The notes under the pieces were generated by a model. It worked only from the letters and a program-made list of their open reading frames with translations, was not told where the DNA came from and ran no database searches. From the NCBI GenBank assembly GCA_049602155.1, contig JBMYRH010000009.1, positions 124,001 through 188,000 on the forward strand: a DNA stretch of 64,000 bases, in the 5' to 3' direction. Below, piece by piece: positions 29,856 to 38,462 of this stretch. Made by a program: the position numbers and the translations under genes. Position 1 is the stretch's first letter, and every line of letters begins with the position of its first letter. This stretch comes from JBMYRH01 sp049602155 (GTDB lineage Bacteria; Myxococcota_A; UBA9042; PHBI01; JBMYRH01).

Positions 29856-31220
29856 CTACGCGTGATTCGTGCCACGAAGGCGGTGAACTCTTCGCCGCAG
29901 ACCGACCCTGTCCATGGGATCAAGGGCGCCGATGACCGTAATTTGTGCCCCGGTGGGGGTCAGATGTCGGGTCACGACGTCTCGGACGTCTTTTGGTGTG
30001 AGCTCGAGGAACTTCGCCTTCGCGCTCTCGATCGCAAGATCTCGCCCATAGAAGGCTGCGAGCCCGAGTCGATAGGAGACCTCGGAGGCCCCATCGATGG
30101 CGATGGCGAGATCGAAGCCATAGCGTCGCCGCATCCGAGACCATTCGTTCGAGGTCGCGTCCTCCGAGGCGAGCTGGGCGACCTCCTCGAATACTGCGTC
30201 CAAGACGGCCAAGACGTTGTCGTGGGAGATGTCCGCCTCGATCACGAGGAGCGCGCGGTCCGTGAAGGCCTCGAGGCTGCTCCCGACGTGATAGGCGAGG
30301 CCGTCGTCGTCTGTGATTCGTCGCCTTAGACGTCCGCAGGTGCCGTCGTCCAGGAGGCGCTGAATGGCGGTGAGCGCCGGCCAGTCTGGCGAGGCGGGCG
30401 GTGGGACAAGCCAAGCCACTTGGACACTCGTCTGACTGCCACCATGCGATACGTACTCCAGGGCAGGTAGGTCGCCCCGAACTGCCATGTCTGTCGGCGC
30501 CAATGGGGACCCGGGGCGCAGGCTTCCCAAGCTGGCCTCCGCCATGGCGACGACGGCGTCATGGGCGAGGGGGCCGGCGACGCTTAGCACCAGGTTCTGA
30601 GCGCCATAGCAGGCCTCGAACCAGCGCTGACAGTCCAAGGCGCTGAAGCGCTTCACTTGAGGGATGTCACCTCCGATCTTCCGCCCTGCGCCGCAATTGG
30701 GCATCAGGGTGAGCTTGGCGACGTTGTCGACGTCGATGTCCCGTCCATTCTCATCGAGCTCATCTTGGAGTTCCTCCACGATGATCCGCTGCTCGATGTC
30801 GAGGTCTGCCCATGTGGGCGCACTGAGCATCGCCCCGACGAGCGCGAGGAGCTCCGAGACATGGTCCGGGCCACAGAGTGCATCAAGGGTCACGAACTCG
30901 CGATAGGTCGCCGCGCCCAGACCGAGAGAGCAGGACTCGACGGCCTCGTTAAAGGCGCGCGCGGATGGGAAGCCTTTGCATCCGCGGAAGAGGCCGTGCT
31001 CGACGAGGTGGCTCAGGCCATTGTCCTCTGCGCGCTCGTAGCGAGGACCTCCAGGCGCGAAGACGCTGATGGCGACGGTGTGAAGGTGGCTGAGCGTGGC
31101 GCTCACGACCGTGAGCCCGTTTGAGAGCACGCTTCGAGCCTCAAAGTATGGCTCTGGACCAGAAAAAGCGGAGTTTTTATCAGCGCTTACAGCTGATTTA
31201 AAGCTAGCGTTTGTCATCAT
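29856..31220 (-). CDS. M16 family zinc metallopeptidase
   Basis: 454 residues. The inverted zinc motif HLVEH is at 71-75, with the downstream Glu in the VEELQDE block, so the metal site looks complete. The C-terminal half has the LRRRITDDDGLAYHVGS-type region seen in M16B peptidases. No signal peptide is visible. M16B proteins may be active homodimers or work with an inactive partner; no second M16 gene is adjacent. It diverges from the gene at 31345 across a region rich in repeats. Confidence 0.9.
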   Translation of the reverse strand: MMTNASFKSAVSADKNSAFSGPEPYFEARSVLSNGLTVVSATLSHLHTVAISVFAPGGPRYERAEDNGLSHLVEHGLFRGCKGFPSARAFNEAVESCSLGLGAATYREFVTLDALCGPDHVSELLALVGAMLSAPTWADLDIEQRIIVEELQDELDENGRDIDVDNVAKLTLMPNCGAGRKIGGDIPQVKRFSALDCQRWFEACYGAQNLVLSVAGPLAHDAVVAMAEASLGSLRPGSPLAPTDMAVRGDLPALEYVSHGGSQTSVQVAWLVPPPASPDWPALTAIQRLLDDGTCGRLRRRITDDDGLAYHVGSSLEAFTDRALLVIEADISHDNVLAVLDAVFEEVAQLASEDATSNEWSRMRRRYGFDLAIAIDGASEVSYRLGLAAFYGRDLAIESAKAKFLELTPKDVRDVVTRHLTPTGAQITVIGALDPMDRVGLRRRVHRLRGTNHA

Positions 31221-31257
31221 CGATTCATCTCGCTATGGTCCGCCACCCTTTAAAGTA

Positions 31258-31320
31258 GATGTTCACGCTTGAACTCGCCGTAAATCGGCGGATTCGAGGG
31301 ATATTCGAGGCCTGAACATC
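31258..31320. repeat. Nested inverted repeats and phased direct repeats between divergent genes
   Basis: GATGTTCA (31258-31265) and TGAACATC (31313-31320) are an outer inverted pair. Inside are GTTCA-CGCT-TGAAC (31261-31274), CGCCG-TAAAT-CGGCG (31276-31290), and two direct ATTCGAGG copies (31292-31299 and 31303-31310) spaced 11 bases, one helical turn. This looks like a regulatory site for the divergent M16 and 31345 genes. Confidence 0.45.
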
Positions 31321-31344
31321 TCACCCGGCACACGCGAATAGGCG

Positions 31345-32505
31345 ATGGAAGTGACTGACGTCAACCACCACGTAGACGCAAGCTCAAACCGAGTGATCCG
31401 TGCGGCAGCACCGGCCACAGTGAGCGGCATCTTTACCGACCTCGATCTGCAGGCGCTGCGCCTGCTGCTCTTGGGGGGATCGGTCGTGGACTGGCGTCGC
31501 CTCTCGTTTCGTGAACCCGGTGAGGTGGCTCAATTCCTCGCCGCCAATGGGTACGACGTTGAGAACTCGATCGAGATGGACCGCTTGTCGGCGTTGCATG
31601 GTCGAGCCCTTCAGTACTTAGAGGAGACCTACGAGCTGTCGATCCCGGATCGCGTACGAACCCCCAAGGATGTCACGGAGCTCTTCCTGACGGCCTCAGG
31701 TGTGAACGCTGATCAGGATGAGCAGCAGGCCGCTTGCGCGGTGCTCAAGGTCATCCACGTCCTCAATCACCTTGAGGCTCGCCGCCTCGTGCACCACTTG
31801 AGCTTGAGTGAGCGCGCGCTCTTTTTGGCTGCGGCGAACAAGGTGGATGCGCTGATCGGTGAGATGCAGAGCGCTGGGTTTGGGATCGCGGAGTACGAGC
31901 CGAGCACCAAGACGGATCACAGCCTCATCACGAAGCTGATCTCCAAGCCGCGGGTCACCGCTGCGCAGATCTTCGACAAGCTGCGCTTTCGCCTCATCAC
32001 CGAGTCGCGGGAAGATCTCTTGCCGGTCATTCAATGGCTGCTGCGTCAGCTCTTCCCATTCAATCACGTCATCGCGGGCGAGTCTCACAACACGATCCTC
32101 ACCGAGGAGGAGCTGCGAGACTGCTTAGCGCCACACCTTGAGCACCCGGACGGAGATCCCTCGGCGCACTTTGGGGGCTACCAGCCTAGCAACCCGGCGA
32201 CCTCCCCCAGCTTCCGGATGATCAACTTCGTGGTCGATCTGCCCGTGCGCATCAACCGCCTCTGCACCCCTGCGGAGCTCGTTCGATTAAGCCACTTGGG
32301 CCACTTGGTCCACGTCACGCTGGAGTTCCAGCTCTTCGATAAAGCGACGGTGCTGGCGAATGAAGCCGGTGAAGGCAACCACGGGGCTTACAAGCAACGG
32401 CAGTTAAACCTCGTGAGTGAGCGCCTTTGGGGCGGCCTCAAGCCGCGCCTCACCGCGCGCGACCAAGTCTCCCGTCAGGTCTTCGATGACAGCGACGCAG
32501 GCTGA
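31345..32505 (+). CDS. Conserved deltaproteobacterial protein, possibly TIGR04552-type
   Basis: 386 residues, soluble, without signal peptide. It resembles a family of uncharacterised proteins of myxobacteria and relatives (I think TIGR04552). The central stretch KLISKPRVTAAQIFDKLRFRLITES has a faint likeness to the RelA/SpoT synthetase start, but the catalytic residues cannot be aligned by eye, so no enzyme activity is claimed. A later block (FRMINFVVDLPVRIN) is well ordered. It is monocistronic; the ribosome site is weak (AATAGG). Confidence 0.7.
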   Translation: MEVTDVNHHVDASSNRVIRAAAPATVSGIFTDLDLQALRLLLLGGSVVDWRRLSFREPGEVAQFLAANGYDVENSIEMDRLSALHGRALQYLEETYELSIPDRVRTPKDVTELFLTASGVNADQDEQQAACAVLKVIHVLNHLEARRLVHHLSLSERALFLAAANKVDALIGEMQSAGFGIAEYEPSTKTDHSLITKLISKPRVTAAQIFDKLRFRLITESREDLLPVIQWLLRQLFPFNHVIAGESHNTILTEEELRDCLAPHLEHPDGDPSAHFGGYQPSNPATSPSFRMINFVVDLPVRINRLCTPAELVRLSHLGHLVHVTLEFQLFDKATVLANEAGEGNHGAYKQRQLNLVSERLWGGLKPRLTARDQVSRQVFDDSDAG

Positions 32506-32511
32506 GCGCCT

Positions 32512-33477
32512 CTAGAGCATCTGCGCGATGAACCATGTGGCGGTCCACAGGGCGAGCCCAAGCGCTGCGCTGAGGACGATCCAGGCGTGGCGTCCCTCGC
32601 GCTCAACTTCCTCAGGCCTCCCCGCGGACTGACCGAGGGCCGCGGTGAGCCAGCGTCGCCATGCAGCCCCGCCGTTTGGGGTCGCGCATGCTGCAGCGAT
32701 CTCTCTGATCGCAGCAGCGTCTCTCGGTCGGGCCGTCGGGTCGGAGGCGACGCAACGGCTGATCAACGCACCCATCTCGGTCCCGCTGAGCGGAGAGGAA
32801 TTCGGGAGCTGTCGAGGTGACTCTGTGGGCCAGCGCCGCCCTGCTGCCAGCTCCCAAAGCAGGACGCCGAGGCTGTAGACGTCACCGGCGGTCGACAAGG
32901 GGGCGCCGGGTTGGCGCTCCGGGGGGCTGTAGCGTGGGGTGCCACCATCGCCGCTCACGACGCCGACTGGCGCCGCCGAGCCTAGATCGACCAAGGTCGT
33001 CGTCCCGTCCTCACGGGCCAGGAGGTTCCCAGCGCTCAGGTCGCCGTGGACGAGACAGGGAGCCTGGGCCTCGTGGAGCACATTCAGCCCCTCGGTGAGG
33101 CTCAGCGCCGCGGCGGCCAGGGCTGCCTCCGACAGGAGAGGTTCAGGGTGACGCTCCAGGAGTTCACGAAGGCTCTGACCCTTCACACGTTGCATGACGA
33201 GGCACGCGTCTCCGGGTCGCCCCTCGTCTGCGCTTGGCCCGGTGATCACCTCAACACCGCGCACTAAGGCGGGGTGTGTTTGGTTCATGACGAGCGTGAT
33301 CTCGCGTTCGAAGCGTGCGCGCTGCTCGGGGTCCTCCCAGGCGTGAGGTAGCGCGCGCTTTATCACGACCCTGGCGCCGCTCTCGCGATGCTCGGCCTCG
33401 TACACCTCCGAGTTGCTCGAGAGGCCCAAGCGCTCAAGGAGCACATACGGACCGAGTTGCCGCATGGGCGAGCTCAC
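32512..33477 (-). CDS. Membrane-anchored Ser/Thr protein kinase
   Basis: 321 residues. Kinase motifs in order: the Gly-rich loop is weak (LGLSSNSEV), the catalytic Lys is in VVIKRA, the catalytic loop reads HGDLSAGN (HRD is HGD), the metal site is DLG and the activation end is SPPE. HGD marks non-RD kinases, which are often not controlled by loop phosphorylation. A single C-terminal membrane helix (about 297-318) tethers it with almost nothing outside. The GTG start overlaps the dnaJ stop as GTGA, coupling kinase to chaperone. An ATG at 33465 is an alternative start. Confidence 0.85.
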   Translation of the reverse strand: MSSPMRQLGPYVLLERLGLSSNSEVYEAEHRESGARVVIKRALPHAWEDPEQRARFEREITLVMNQTHPALVRGVEVITGPSADEGRPGDACLVMQRVKGQSLRELLERHPEPLLSEAALAAAALSLTEGLNVLHEAQAPCLVHGDLSAGNLLAREDGTTTLVDLGSAAPVGVVSGDGGTPRYSPPERQPGAPLSTAGDVYSLGVLLWELAAGRRWPTESPRQLPNSSPLSGTEMGALISRCVASDPTARPRDAAAIREIAAACATPNGGAAWRRWLTAALGQSAGRPEEVEREGRHAWIVLSAALGLALWTATWFIAQML

Positions 33478-34517
33478 AGCCCAGCGTCTCTGAGCTGCTC
33501 TACGAGGTCGCGCTGGGCCTTGTTTAGGCTCTTGGGGACCGCCAGGTTGACCTGCACGAAGTGGTCGCCTTGGCCTCGGCGCCCGATCTTCTCGATGCCG
33601 TGTCCGCGCAGGCGAACGACGGTGCCAGAGCGCGTCCCTTTGGGGACATCAAAGCTCTCATCGCCGTGGATGGTCGGGACGGTGATGTTGGCGCCGAGCA
33701 GCGCGTCGCTGATCGGGATCTCGATCTCGGAGTACACGTCGGCGCCGTCGCGCTGGAAGGTCTCGTGACCCGCGACTTGGATAAACACGTAGAGGTCGCC
33801 GCGACCGCCTGCTCCGCCTTCACCTTCGCCAGTGACCCGAAGCCGGTTGCCGTTGTCGACCCCCGGAGGGATGGTGACCGTGACCTTCCGCTCCACGTTT
33901 TGATGACCGGCCCCTCGGCACTCACCGCAGTGGTCCGTGATGATGCGCCCCGCACCTCGGCAGACCGGGCAGGTTGTCTGCACCATGAAGAAGCCCTGCT
34001 GCCGAGAGACTCGGCCGGACCCTTGGCAGCTCCCACAGGTCTTGGGTGTGGTCCCTGGTGCTGCCCCCGAGCCCTGGCAGGGTTCGCAAGACTCTTGTCG
34101 CGGGAAGACGATCTCACGCTTGAGCCCGAAGGCGGCCTCTTCAAAGCTGAGCTCAAGGTCGTAGCGGAGATCTGACCCTCGCCGCGCGCGCTGGCGCCCG
34201 CCACCCCCGTTGAACCCCCCAAAGATGTCCCCGAAGATGTCCGAGAATTGTCCGAAGATGTCGTCGAAACCGCCACCGCCGCCACCGGCGCTCAGCCCCG
34301 CATGACCGTGGTGGTCGTAGATGCGTCGTTTTTCAGGATCAGAGAGTACCTGATACGCCTCTGAGGCCTGCTTGAAGAGCTCCTCAGCCTCGGCGTTGCC
34401 CTGATTGCGATCGGGGTGATGCTGCATCGCCAGCTTTCGGTAGGCGCGCTTGAGATCAGCGGCGTCTACATCGCGTGACACACCCAAGACCTCGTAATAA
34501 TCGGCCTTCGCGCTCAT
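33474..34517 (-). CDS. dnaJ: Chaperone DnaJ
   Basis: 347 residues. The J domain (1-70) carries HPD at 34-36. A Gly/Phe-rich stretch (75-105) and four CxxCxGxG zinc units (CEPCQGSG, CGSCQGSG, CPVCRGAG, CGECRGAG) are followed by the C-terminal substrate domains. It stimulates DnaK ATPase. There is no dnaK or grpE next to it, and no CIRCE element upstream. The kinase gene follows with a 4-base overlap, an uncommon pairing. Confidence 0.93.
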   Translation of the reverse strand: MSAKADYYEVLGVSRDVDAADLKRAYRKLAMQHHPDRNQGNAEAEELFKQASEAYQVLSDPEKRRIYDHHGHAGLSAGGGGGGFDDIFGQFSDIFGDIFGGFNGGGGRQRARRGSDLRYDLELSFEEAAFGLKREIVFPRQESCEPCQGSGAAPGTTPKTCGSCQGSGRVSRQQGFFMVQTTCPVCRGAGRIITDHCGECRGAGHQNVERKVTVTIPPGVDNGNRLRVTGEGEGGAGGRGDLYVFIQVAGHETFQRDGADVYSEIEIPISDALLGANITVPTIHGDESFDVPKGTRSGTVVRLRGHGIEKIGRRGQGDHFVQVNLAVPKSLNKAQRDLVEQLRDAGL

Positions 34518-34694
34518 GTCGCTGTCTTCTGATCCATGGGGGACAACACCTGTCTCGCTCAGTGCCGCCGTATCGTATGCACTGAGGCCGGGGAATCAAC
34601 CTCGGCGTGCGCCATCTCGCCGCGCGTGACACTCTGTGCATCGCTGTGGGTGCACCAATCGACTGCCTGCATTACACTGTCCCTCGTGTTCACC

Positions 34695-37619
34695 ATGCGC
34701 CTGACATTTCAATCCCCCGCGCTCTTCATGTGCGCCGCTGGATTTCTTCTCCTCTCCTCTGGATGCAGTCCGTCCGACTCGAATGGATCGGGCTCAGACG
34801 CGGTCCTCGACGTCGATCCCGGATCAGACATTGAGGCCAACGCGACTGACGACACTTCGTCCGATGGTGGTGTGCCGGGCGATGCGTCTGCGGACGCCGC
34901 TGTGACCGCAGACGTGGGACCCGCTGATACGGCGGCCCCTGACAGCACGGACGACGACGCCGGTTCGCCGGGCGATGACGCCTCGGACAGCGAGGTGAGC
35001 GCAGAGGACGTGGATCCCGGTGATGCTCAGGTCGACGATGCGACCGAGGATGTCGCCACGCCAGAGGACACGAGCACCCCTGACGAGGACACGGACGCTG
35101 AGGATGACGTCAGTGTGTCCGAGGACGTCGCCTCGCCAGAGGTCGAGTGCGAGTCGGACTCCGACTGTGACGCGGAGGTCTCTTGTGCAACCCAGACCTG
35201 TGACCTGGCGACGGGGACGTGTCAGTCGGCACCGCATGCGGATGGCACACCGTGTGACGACGGGACAGTTTGCAGCGAGGCTGACACGTGCCAGGGGGGG
35301 GTGTGCTTGGGCGGTGTCGCCCTCGTGTGTGACGACGGGAACGTCTGCACCGACGACATCTGTGACCCTTCGACAGGGTGTGTCTACGCTTTCAATTTAG
35401 GGGGATGTGACGATGACGATCCCTGCACTTCGAACGATCTCTGCACCGGCGGCGTCTGCACTGGGAGCGCCTCAGCGTGCGATGATGGCAACCCCTGCAC
35501 CCTCGACCATTGCCTCCCCGGCTCAGGGGAGTGCATCCACACCGACGATGACACGCTCCCCTGTAGCGACGGGAGCGAGTGCACAGGGGGCGATCAATGT
35601 ACGAGCGGCGCTTGTGTCCCGGGAGAGGTCGACGCCTGTGACGACGGGAACGATTGCACCAGTGACAGCTGTGAGGAGGGGCTCTGTAAGAACTTCCCCC
35701 TTGAAGATCAGCCCTGTGATGACGGCGAGATCTGCACCGCAGGCGACACCTGCCTCCTCGCTGTCTGTGTCCCCGGTCAGCCTGATGAGTGCGACGACGA
35801 TAACCCCTGCACGGTAGACAGCTGTGTGTTTGGCTCGGGGTGCGTGCACGAGGTGACCCCGGACGTCGAGTGCGATGATGGGGACGTCTGCACAGAAGAC
35901 GGCGTTTGTGACACTGAGGGCGCCTGCGTGCCAGCCGTCGTCGAGGATTGCGATGACGACAACCCCTGCACCGTCGACAATTGTCACCCCGAAAACGGCT
36001 GCGTTTATGCGCTCAAGGCGGGCGCCTGTGATGATGGGAACCCCTGCACCGCAGGAGACTTCTGTATCGGTGGGCAATGCAAAGGCCAGCCAGCGACATG
36101 CAATGACGACGACGCCTGCACGCATGACTCGTGTGACGACGTCTTGGGCTGTCAGTTCGTGAGCATCGCGTCCACGTGCGCGGATGAAGATGAGTGCACC
36201 GACGACAGCTGTGATCCGGAGTCCGGTTGCGTGTTCGTGCCGAACACCGCGGCCTGTGATGACGGCCTGCTCTGTACGGAGCTGGATGCCTGCGCAGAGG
36301 GCGTCTGCACGGGCCAGCCTGTGGTCTGTACGGAGGACGACCAATGCGCCGCGGCGATCTGTGATCCGGAGAGCGGATGCGTGAGTGTCATTACGCCCGG
36401 GACCGACTGTGACGACGGAGATGTCTGCACTGCAGGGACCACGTGCGCGGACGATGGGAGCTGCGCGGGCGGCGAACCGACGGACGTGGATGACGGGGTC
36501 GGGTGCACCCTGGACGCGTGCACGGAGGCCGACGGGGTCGTCCACATCCCCGACGACGATGTGTGCCAGACAGGTCGTCACTGCGACCCCGAGTCGGGCT
36601 GTGTGCTCGATGGTGGGGTCTTGCTTATCAACAAGTTCGCTTGGACGGCAGGAGAGGGCCTGAACTGGATCGCGCTGGTGAACCACGGCGATGAGGTCAT
36701 CGACCTCCTCGGGTTGACCCTTGTCGATGAGGCGGGCGTGTCCGCACCGTTGGTCGCCGCGTCTGGCGACCCCACGGCGCCCATCCTTATCGCACCAGGG
36801 GCGACCTTTGCGGCCATCCCCTCACCGGCCGCGCTGCCTGATGAGGCCACAGAGGGCTTCTCCTTACTCTTGGGGAGCCCGGAGGCGCAGCCCGAGCCGT
36901 TGTTATTCGAGCCGGGCCTCTTGTCTCTCCTCGATGAGAAGGGCGAGATCGTCGACACGTTGAACATCTCCTCCGTGGTGGGGTCCGGCACGATCGGCTC
37001 CTCCGACTTCCCAATGCACCCCGGTTCAGCCTGCGAGTTTGACGCGACCGCGAGTGCTGTGGCGGACGAGGAGACGGACAATGACCCCGCAGGGCTTTGG
37101 TGCTCGTGGCCGGCTGGCGCGTCAGCGCCTGAGGGGCCTCAGCTCCCCTGCTCCCGGGCCCGCTTGAACGAGCTTGCACTCGCAGGTGCAGACGGTGCGC
37201 GATGGATCGAGCTGCATATGCCGGCAGGCGGTTACCTTGAGGTCTTGTCAGTGCGCATCGTGGGCGCTGACGGCGAGCTACTGGGCGAAGTGGACTCCCT
37301 TCAGGGCCGCACGCCGATGAGTACTGTGGTCCTGATGATGGACGGCGTGGACGGTGTTGTGCTTCCGCAGGTCACAGAGGGTGCCGTGCAGCTGGTCCGA
37401 ACTGGTAGCATCGTCGATGTCTGCGGGTTTGGGGCGCTCAACGTCACTGAGGACGCAACCTTGGGCTTGGCCATGGTCGAGGGTGATCCGGCCGAGGCTT
37501 TGGTCGACACACATGTGCTCCAACGGAGCCCGGACGGCGCCGACAGTGATGACAACGCCTTGGACTGGTTTGCCGCAGAGGACGGCACGCCTGGTGAACT
37601 CAATGATGTGGTGCCCTAG
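34695..37619 (+). CDS. Large Cys-rich repeat lipoprotein with lamin-tail-like ends
   Basis: 974 residues from ATG 34695, which gives a clean lipoprotein signal (LLLSSGC); earlier frames add an implausible N-terminus. An Asp/Glu/Ser/Thr linker (about 25-150) is followed by some 14 Cys-rich units of about 40 residues (CDDGNPCTxDxCxxxxGC) to about residue 640. The last 330 residues hold two beta-rich modules similar to lamin-tail domains (LLINKFAWTAGEGLNWIALVN-type start; LNELALAGADGARWIELH). It is predicted to be on the cell surface. The strongly acidic composition suggests calcium binding or a marine or saline habitat. Confidence 0.8.
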   Translation: MRLTFQSPALFMCAAGFLLLSSGCSPSDSNGSGSDAVLDVDPGSDIEANATDDTSSDGGVPGDASADAAVTADVGPADTAAPDSTDDDAGSPGDDASDSEVSAEDVDPGDAQVDDATEDVATPEDTSTPDEDTDAEDDVSVSEDVASPEVECESDSDCDAEVSCATQTCDLATGTCQSAPHADGTPCDDGTVCSEADTCQGGVCLGGVALVCDDGNVCTDDICDPSTGCVYAFNLGGCDDDDPCTSNDLCTGGVCTGSASACDDGNPCTLDHCLPGSGECIHTDDDTLPCSDGSECTGGDQCTSGACVPGEVDACDDGNDCTSDSCEEGLCKNFPLEDQPCDDGEICTAGDTCLLAVCVPGQPDECDDDNPCTVDSCVFGSGCVHEVTPDVECDDGDVCTEDGVCDTEGACVPAVVEDCDDDNPCTVDNCHPENGCVYALKAGACDDGNPCTAGDFCIGGQCKGQPATCNDDDACTHDSCDDVLGCQFVSIASTCADEDECTDDSCDPESGCVFVPNTAACDDGLLCTELDACAEGVCTGQPVVCTEDDQCAAAICDPESGCVSVITPGTDCDDGDVCTAGTTCADDGSCAGGEPTDVDDGVGCTLDACTEADGVVHIPDDDVCQTGRHCDPESGCVLDGGVLLINKFAWTAGEGLNWIALVNHGDEVIDLLGLTLVDEAGVSAPLVAASGDPTAPILIAPGATFAAIPSPAALPDEATEGFSLLLGSPEAQPEPLLFEPGLLSLLDEKGEIVDTLNISSVVGSGTIGSSDFPMHPGSACEFDATASAVADEETDNDPAGLWCSWPAGASAPEGPQLPCSRARLNELALAGADGARWIELHMPAGGYLEVLSVRIVGADGELLGEVDSLQGRTPMSTVVLMMDGVDGVVLPQVTEGAVQLVRTGSIVDVCGFGALNVTEDATLGLAMVEGDPAEALVDTHVLQRSPDGADSDDNALDWFAAEDGTPGELNDVVP

Positions 37620-37637
37620 CGGGACGAGAGGGTCCGC

Positions 37638-38270
37638 TTAGGACGGGTCGTCACTCAGCATCGAGAGCACATTGTCCGGCTCGAGCTCAGGCATATTCCT
37701 GGGTGACGGCCGTCCGTCTTCGGCGGCGATCGCCTCTTTTAAGGTCGGGATGCGCCAAGAGAGGGCCACGCTCTGCTCATGCTCGGTGATGATCTCGGCC
37801 AAGCGCTCGGCCAAGCGACACATGTGGAGGGGGGTCTTCATGTCCCCTCGCCCTCCATTATCGACCATAAACGCGTAGCGCTTGGAGGCCGCCACCGGGT
37901 CGATCGCTGGGTCTCGGGCGTAGAGCTCCATCTCTGCATGGCCGCCGGTCTCTGTATCCACCACGAGGATAACGAGCTGGTCTCGATTGCCCCGGCAGAG
38001 CCGCCCAATGGCCCAGCGCCGCAGGAACGGGCGTCCGTCTTGGTAGGGCGCGAAGAGCGGCGCCGCGCTGGGCGCCTCGGGGAGCGTGAGGGCCCAATCT
38101 GATGCTTGAATCGGGCCGTGCATCGAGAAGTCATCCTGAGGCGTGACAGAGGTCGTGTCACAGCCGGGGATCCCGAGGAAGCCCCCGACCGCCATCGCCC
38201 ATCCACCGACGCGGCCGAAGAAGCCTCTGCGCCCTGTCTTTCCTTGCTCCAACATGGATTCTATCGCCAT
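37638..38270 (-). CDS. Tat-exported protein of unknown function
   Basis: 210 residues from ATG 38270 (GGGAGG upstream). The N-terminus reads TGRRGFFGRVGGW followed by a hydrophobic stretch and PGC, so twin-arginine export, perhaps as a lipoprotein, is likely. Tat export suggests folding or cofactor insertion in the cytoplasm. The mature domain (about 170 residues) has HAEMELYARD and MVDNGGRGD segments; I recognise no family. It is convergent with the Cys-rich gene and divergent from the S9 peptidase. Confidence 0.65.
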   Translation of the reverse strand: MAIESMLEQGKTGRRGFFGRVGGWAMAVGGFLGIPGCDTTSVTPQDDFSMHGPIQASDWALTLPEAPSAAPLFAPYQDGRPFLRRWAIGRLCRGNRDQLVILVVDTETGGHAEMELYARDPAIDPVAASKRYAFMVDNGGRGDMKTPLHMCRLAERLAEIITEHEQSVALSWRIPTLKEAIAAEDGRPSPRNMPELEPDNVLSMLSDDPS

Positions 38271-38407
38271 GACCGACCTCCCGTCGCGCTCTGTGAGACT
38301 AGGCGGGTTGATCGCGAGGGGCAACGTTGCGTCATCAATCCCTCGGCGAGGGCACCTCTGGATAGCGCCTGAGGGTCCGCCGACTGTCGCCACCCCGCTG
38401 TGTCACC

Positions 38408-38436
38408 TTGACCGAGCACTCTCGGATCGTTAGGAC
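38408..38436 (+). promoter_or_regulatory. Sigma-70-type promoter for the S9 peptidase
   Basis: TTGACC at 38408-38413 and TAGGAC at 38431-38436 are 17 bases apart and end 26 bases before the ATG at 38463. Spacing is ideal and the -10 box is moderate. Confidence 0.4.
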
Positions 38437-38462
38437 GGGCCTCCCTCGAACACGGGAAGCTC

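Noticed and set aside
35523..36686. A 387-codon frame antisense to the Cys-rich lipoprotein
   Set aside because: It is an antisense shadow of regular repeats, with no start signal and no recognised domain.
34695..37619. Regularly spaced repeats that could suggest a CRISPR array
   Set aside because: Repeats are coding, vary in sequence, and have a period near 120 bases without unique spacers.
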